From Lachnospiraceae bacterium UBA3332 (GTDB lineage Bacteria > Bacillota > Clostridia > Lachnospirales > Lachnospiraceae), in contig DERU01000138.1 of the NCBI GenBank assembly GCA_002361095.1, positions 1 through 8,607 of the forward strand: a stretch of 8,607 nucleotides of DNA, written 5' to 3'. The notes beneath the pieces were generated by a model. The model did not search any database and was not told the origin of the DNA. It saw nothing but the letters and a program-made list of their open reading frames with translations. This document shows positions 5,666 through 8,607 of this stretch, in pieces. A program made the translations under genes and the position numbers. Each line of letters opens with the position of its first letter. The stretch's first letter is position 1.

Positions 5666-6628
5666 GTGGCACTGACAGCTTCCCAATACAATTTCATCAT
5701 GCGGCAATACGAAGAACGCCAGACCAGAAACCGTCATCTGCGCGAAGAACGTCTCCGCCATATTTACAGGACTGTCGAAGGCTATCAGGCGTTGGACGAA
5801 TCCGTCGCTTCTTTTTCCGTAGCACAGGGCAAAAAGATGTTGGCGGGTGATGACGGCGCCCTGTCACAACTCAAGGACAAACTGTCCGAACTGTCCCATA
5901 ACCGCGCCCGGCTGCTTGTCCAAAACGGCTACCCGGAGAATTTCCTGCAGCCGGTTTTTGACTGTCCGGACTGCCGGGATACCGGCTATGCGGACGGCCA
6001 AAAGTGCCACTGCTTCAAACAGGCCGAGATTGCCCTGCTCTACAAGCAGTCGAATTTGGAGTCCATCCTGGAAAAAGAAAATTTTTCCACCCTTTCCTAT
6101 TCTTACTTTACGGAGGATACGCTTACGAATTATCGTAAAGCTGTTGAAAAATGCAGAAATTTTGCGGGAAATTTCAAAACCATCTACCAAAATCTGTTTT
6201 TTTATGGTACAGTGGGGACAGGTAAAACATTTTTATCCAACTGCATTGCCAAAGAGTGCATTGAAAAAGGATCTTCCGTCCTCTATTTCAGCGCTGCCGG
6301 TCTTTTTGACCTACTCGCCCGCAGTGCCCGGGACTACAAAAATCAGGAGGAAATGTCCGCACTCTGTAATGACCTTTATAGCTGCGACCTGTTGATCATT
6401 GATGATCTTGGGACCGAAACGGCATCCGCCTTCACCCTGTCCCATTTTTTTACCTGCTTAAACGAGAGACTTCTTCGCAGGAAACCGATCATCATCTCCA
6501 CGAACCTTTCGCTGGAAGATTGCCAAAACCGGTATCAGGACCGTATTTTTTCCAGAATAGCAAGCAATTTCGATTTTTGCAAACTGACCGGCCCGGATAT
6601 CCGGATGGCAAAGCGACGGGAAATGTAA
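5666..6628 (+). CDS. dnaI: DnaI/DnaC-type AAA+ helicase loader with N-terminal zinc-binding region
   Basis: This 320-residue ATPase fits the DnaI/DnaC helicase-loader family, which places the DnaB-type (Bacillus DnaC) helicase on DNA. The N-terminal half is charged and helical, with a cysteine cluster CPDCRDTG-x5-KCHC (Cys100, Cys103, Cys114, Cys116) likely to bind zinc. The AAA+ core has Walker A GTVGTGKT (181-188), Walker B LLIIDD (242-247), a sensor-1 asparagine in IIISTN (275-280), an arginine-finger-type segment QDRIFSRI (291-298) and a sensor-2-like IRMAKR near the end. The start is GTG at 5666, supported by GGAGGAG (5652-5658) seven bases upstream; the next ATG at residue 12 has no such site. 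It lies behind dnaD, as expected for a loader and its partner, and probably shares its transcript. Confidence 0.93.
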   Translation: MALTASQYNFIMRQYEERQTRNRHLREERLRHIYRTVEGYQALDESVASFSVAQGKKMLAGDDGALSQLKDKLSELSHNRARLLVQNGYPENFLQPVFDCPDCRDTGYADGQKCHCFKQAEIALLYKQSNLESILEKENFSTLSYSYFTEDTLTNYRKAVEKCRNFAGNFKTIYQNLFFYGTVGTGKTFLSNCIAKECIEKGSSVLYFSAAGLFDLLARSARDYKNQEEMSALCNDLYSCDLLIIDDLGTETASAFTLSHFFTCLNERLLRRKPIIISTNLSLEDCQNRYQDRIFSRIASNFDFCKLTGPDIRMAKRREM

Positions 6629-6660
6629 CCCTGCAAGCCGTCACCCCAACCCAGACTTTG

Positions 6661-6675
6661 CCCTGCCGTCTGCGG
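6661..6675 (+). repeat. Near copy of the dnaD leader motif, upstream of prs
   Basis: CCCTGCCGTCTGCGG agrees at 13 of 15 positions with CCCTGCCTCCTGCGG at 4522-4536. Both lie 26-30 bases upstream of a start codon (prs at 6701, dnaD at 4566). The right arm of the dnaD hairpin is not kept here. It may be a shared leader element or chance. Confidence 0.3.
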
Positions 6676-6700
6676 GAATCATCAGAAAGTGAGGATGTAC

Positions 6701-7903
6701 ATGACGACACGAGAAGAGACCAGAAATTTGGAGACGATTCCGGTAGGCTCCCTTGGAATCATTCCCCTAAAGGGCTGTGAATTCCTGGCGGAAGCAATTA
6801 ACTCTTATCTTGTGAAATGGAGAACGCAACGCGAAAGCGAGCATAAGGACAGTCTTGCCTTCTCCGGTTATCAACGCAACTCTTATATCTTAAAAAGCAA
6901 AGTTCCCCGCTTCGGGTCCGGAGAGGGAAAAGGCATGATTTTGGAATCCGTGCGCGGCATGGATCTTTATCTGTTGGTAGATGTGACCAATTACAGCCAA
7001 ACCTATTCCCTGGGCGGGCAGGAGAATCACATGTCCCCGGACGACCATTATCAGGATCTCAAACGGATCATTTCCGCCGTCGGCGGTAAAGCCAGAAGAA
7101 TCACCGTCATCATGCCTTACCTGTACGAAAGCAGACAGCACAAACGCACGGACCGGGAATCCCTGGACTGTGCCATCGCCCTGCAGGAACTTGTGCATAT
7201 GGGAGTGGACAACATCATCACGTTCGACGCCCATGACCCCAGAGTACAGAATTCCATTCCGCTGCATGGCTTTGAGACGGTGCAGCCTGCTTATCAGTTT
7301 ATTAAAAATCTGCTCCGCGCAGAACCCGACCTGCATATCGATTCCGAACATATGATGGTCATCAGCCCCGACGAGGGCGGTATGAGCCGGGCCATTTATA
7401 TGGCAAATGTTTTGGGGCTGGATATGGGTATGTTTTACAAGAGAAGGGACTATGCCCGGGTGGAAAACGGTCGTAATCCCATCGTCGCCCACGAATTTTT
7501 GGGAAGCAGCGTAGAAAATAAAGATATGATCGTAATCGACGATATGATTTCCTCCGGGGAGAGTGTCCTTGAGGTCGCGGCCGCCTTAAAGGAGCGCGGC
7601 GCGCGCAAAATTTTTATCTGCACCACCTTTGGCCTGTTCACAAACGGACTGGACAAGTTTGACAGGGCCTACCGGAAAGGGAGCTTCAACCGCATCCTGA
7701 CCACCAACCTCGTCTACCAGAGACCGGAACTTTTAAAACGGGAGTGGTATGTCAACTGCGATATCAGCAAATATGTGGCCTACCTGATTGATACCCTCAA
7801 TCACGATACTTCCATCAGCGATCTTCTCGTGCCCAACGAAAAGATCCGCAAAGCCATCATCAAATACGAAAAAAAGCAGAAAAAACAATTCGCGGAAGAG
7901 TGA
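6701..7903 (+). CDS. prs: Divergent ribose-phosphate pyrophosphokinase (PRPP synthetase)
   Basis: Predicted to make PRPP from ribose-5-phosphate and ATP for purine, pyrimidine, histidine and NAD synthesis. The 400-residue protein is longer than the usual 310-320. Family landmarks are LESVRGMDLYLLVDVTN (81-97), the ATP-site segment MPYLYESRQHKR (138-149; usually PYARQDR), FDAHDPRVQNSIP (175-187; usually DLHA), ISPDEGGMSRA (221-231), the flexible-loop YKRRDY (246-251) and the PRPP loop VIDDMISSGES (278-288). In that last motif Ser-Ser-Gly-Glu replaces the usual Asp/Thr-Ala/Gly-Gly-Thr. The N-terminus and the C-terminal 70 residues (Lys-rich end) depart from the canonical enzyme. Of three in-frame starts (GTG 6689, ATG 6695, ATG 6701), the last is preferred because GTGAGG at 6689-6694 is then a well-placed ribosome site. 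The gap to dnaI is 72 bp. Confidence 0.88.
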   Translation: MTTREETRNLETIPVGSLGIIPLKGCEFLAEAINSYLVKWRTQRESEHKDSLAFSGYQRNSYILKSKVPRFGSGEGKGMILESVRGMDLYLLVDVTNYSQTYSLGGQENHMSPDDHYQDLKRIISAVGGKARRITVIMPYLYESRQHKRTDRESLDCAIALQELVHMGVDNIITFDAHDPRVQNSIPLHGFETVQPAYQFIKNLLRAEPDLHIDSEHMMVISPDEGGMSRAIYMANVLGLDMGMFYKRRDYARVENGRNPIVAHEFLGSSVENKDMIVIDDMISSGESVLEVAAALKERGARKIFICTTFGLFTNGLDKFDRAYRKGSFNRILTTNLVYQRPELLKREWYVNCDISKYVAYLIDTLNHDTSISDLLVPNEKIRKAIIKYEKKQKKQFAEE

Positions 7904-7923
7904 CCCAAAAACCAGCGCCCGTA

Positions 7924-8442
7924 TCAGGGAAACAGCCGGCGGCGGTGTTTTTGTAATGCCGCAAGAAGAAGCAATCCAAAAATCCCGCAGGAAATTATCT
8001 CTCCCAGCGTCACCGTGACCGCAGAGAACCATACCGGCACAATCCCGTACGCATACTTTAACATGGGAGGGATTATCACACCGTTGGCGATAACCGGCGG
8101 CAATGGGGACAGCCACTGGCAGACCCGCTTTTTCCTGTCGCCGCCGGATATTGCCATTCTGCCCAGCGCCCAGGTTCCCAACGCGCCGGCCAGTGTGGCC
8201 ACCGGTCCGAAAATAATGTCCCAAATTGCCGCACCGGTCACCACATTCGCAACCAGACACCCGACATACAACCCGGGAACCGCCGCCGACGTAAAAAAGG
8301 GGAGGATGGTGAGCGCTTCGGAAAAGCGCACCTGAATGTTGCCGCTGGCGATGCCAAGCGCGTTGGCAAGCATCGTGAGCACAACATAAAGAGCGGCTAT
8401 CATAGCCGCCTGCACAAGATACAGAACGTTTTTGTTTTTCAT
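7924..8442 (-). CDS. queT: QueT family queuosine-precursor ECF transporter S component
   Basis: A 172-residue, very hydrophobic protein with about six membrane segments (roughly 6-28, 41-58, 58-76, 78-98, 112-130 and 136-162) and a basic C-terminus (KHRRR). The N-terminal AAMIAALYVVLT and the following IQVRFSEALTILPFF are typical of the QueT family, whose members act as substrate-binding S components of energy-coupling factor transporters. It should use a shared EcfA/A'/T module encoded elsewhere. The preQ1-I riboswitch directly upstream supports a queuosine precursor such as preQ1 or preQ0 as substrate. The ATG at 8442 has AAGGAG 7 bases upstream; a longer frame from 8490 would run through the riboswitch. 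The gene converges on prs with 20 bp between stop codons. Confidence 0.9.
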   Translation of the reverse strand: MKNKNVLYLVQAAMIAALYVVLTMLANALGIASGNIQVRFSEALTILPFFTSAAVPGLYVGCLVANVVTGAAIWDIIFGPVATLAGALGTWALGRMAISGGDRKKRVCQWLSPLPPVIANGVIIPPMLKYAYGIVPVWFSAVTVTLGEIISCGIFGLLLLAALQKHRRRLFP

Positions 8443-8449
8443 TTGTTTT

Positions 8450-8491
8450 CTCCTTAGTTTTGTTTTACGTGAGGATGGTTTCGAACTCACG
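8450..8491 (-). ncRNA. preQ1-I riboswitch aptamer in the queT leader
   Basis: On the minus strand, P1 is CGTGAG (8491-8486) paired with CTCACG (8473-8468) around the loop TTCGAAACCATC. It is followed by the A-rich tail TAAAACAAAACTAAGGAG (8467-8450). Small stem, GTTCG-type loop with ACCATC and an A-rich CTAAGG tail are the hallmarks of the preQ1-I class, in which the tail folds back to pair with the loop. Here the tail contains the AAGGAG ribosome site of queT, so ligand binding should block translation initiation. The class assignment is from recognition of the consensus, with no covariance search run. Confidence 0.88.
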
Positions 8492-8493
8492 AA

Positions 8494-8537
8494 ATTTACC
8501 GGGAAACCTCCGCCTGCGCGAAGCTTTCCCGGTAAAT
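8494..8537 (-). repeat. 13-bp perfect inverted repeat at the queT transcription start
   Basis: On the minus strand ATTTACCGGGAAA (8537-8525) is exactly complementary to TTTCCCGGTAAAT (8506-8494). The 18-base centre can extend the stem as CUUCGC/GCGGAG with one G-U pair beyond a G-G mismatch, leaving a GCAG loop. It lies just 5' of the preQ1-I aptamer and one base after the -10. No T-run follows and no upstream gene needs termination. It could be a 5'-protecting hairpin, an aid to riboswitch folding, or a DNA operator. Confidence 0.65.
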
Positions 8538-8538
8538 C

Positions 8539-8566
8539 ATTATAATGAAAAATCCCGGAAAGTCAA
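8539..8566 (-). promoter_or_regulatory. Predicted sigma-A promoter of queT
   Basis: On the minus strand a TTGACT -35 (8566-8561), a 16-base spacer and a perfect TATAAT -10 (8544-8539). The start should be near 8532, inside the left arm of the inverted repeat, with a leader of about 90 bases that carries the riboswitch. Confidence 0.75.
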
Positions 8567-8572
8567 GACCGG

Positions 8573-8596
8573 ATTGTCCCGGGCGCAAAATTGTCC
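8573..8596. repeat. Short direct repeat upstream of the queT promoter
   Basis: ATTGTCC occurs at 8573-8579 and again at 8590-8596, 17 bp apart start to start. The second copy is part of an imperfect palindrome TTGTCCGAACAA (8591-8602). The position upstream of the -35 would suit an activator, but the motif is short and no regulator was recognised. Confidence 0.2.
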
Positions 8597-8607
8597 GAAC
8601 AAAGTGA

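Noticed and set aside
6890..7492. 200-residue minus-strand frame inside prs
   Set aside because: It lies wholly opposite a well-supported gene and looks like its reverse translation, with no start site or domain.
7904..7970. GC-rich stretch followed by GTTTTTG as a prs terminator
   Set aside because: No matching left arm of useful length was found; the sequence is explained by the queT C-terminal codons.
7791..8260. Minus-strand frame of 175 residues across prs and queT ends
   Set aside because: It is a shadow of queT and prs in another frame, Gly/Cys/Arg-rich with no recognisable domain.
8595..8607. Possible LexA-type half site (CGAAC) at the right edge
   Set aside because: Only one half is visible before the window ends and the following bases do not form the partner half.

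Overview
The window looks like chromosomal backbone of a Clostridia bacterium, most likely Lachnospiraceae. This rests on four things: a split glgC/glgD pair followed by spoVG, a DnaD-domain protein directly followed by a DnaI/DnaC-type ATPase, a long divergent PRPP synthetase, and a preQ1-I riboswitch in front of a QueT family transporter. Coding regions are of moderate GC and the spaces between divergent genes are AT-rich. No transposase, phage gene, tRNA, rRNA or CRISPR array was seen. The family placement is inferred from gene content.

Layout. The minus-strand operon at the left reads glgC (2513-1239), glgD (1242-124, ATGA overlap) and spoVG (start codon at 103, running off the left edge). 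A 359-bp AT-rich divergent spacer (2514-2872) holds a glgC promoter, two matches to the relaxed DnaA-box consensus, and a murC promoter followed at once by a perfect 15-bp inverted repeat. murC (2873-4258, plus) is followed by a 307-bp spacer. That spacer holds a compact cluster of DnaA-box 9-mers, a palindrome, an extended -10 promoter and a leader hairpin. Then come the plus-strand genes dnaD-like (4566-5606), dnaI-like (5666-6628) and prs (6701-7903). queT (8442-7924, minus) converges on prs with only 20 bp between the stop codons. Its leader carries a long hairpin and a preQ1-I riboswitch whose tail includes the ribosome binding site, and its promoter lies close to the right edge.

How the parts fit. 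GlgC and GlgD supply ADP-glucose for glycogen. MurC adds L-alanine to UDP-MurNAc in peptidoglycan synthesis. The DnaD-like and DnaI-like proteins recruit and load the replicative helicase. Prs makes PRPP for nucleotide synthesis. QueT is expected to take up a queuosine precursor under preQ1 control. The most interesting non-coding signal is the DnaA-box cluster just upstream of the helicase-loading genes. It contains runs of two and three 9-mers that abut exactly head to tail, which suggests direct DnaA control of the dnaD-dnaI genes or a DnaA titration site. A second pattern is shared by the murC and queT promoters: each has a perfect long inverted repeat starting exactly one base after the TATAAT. 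I found no gene cluster that is clearly a new system; the novelty here is regulatory.
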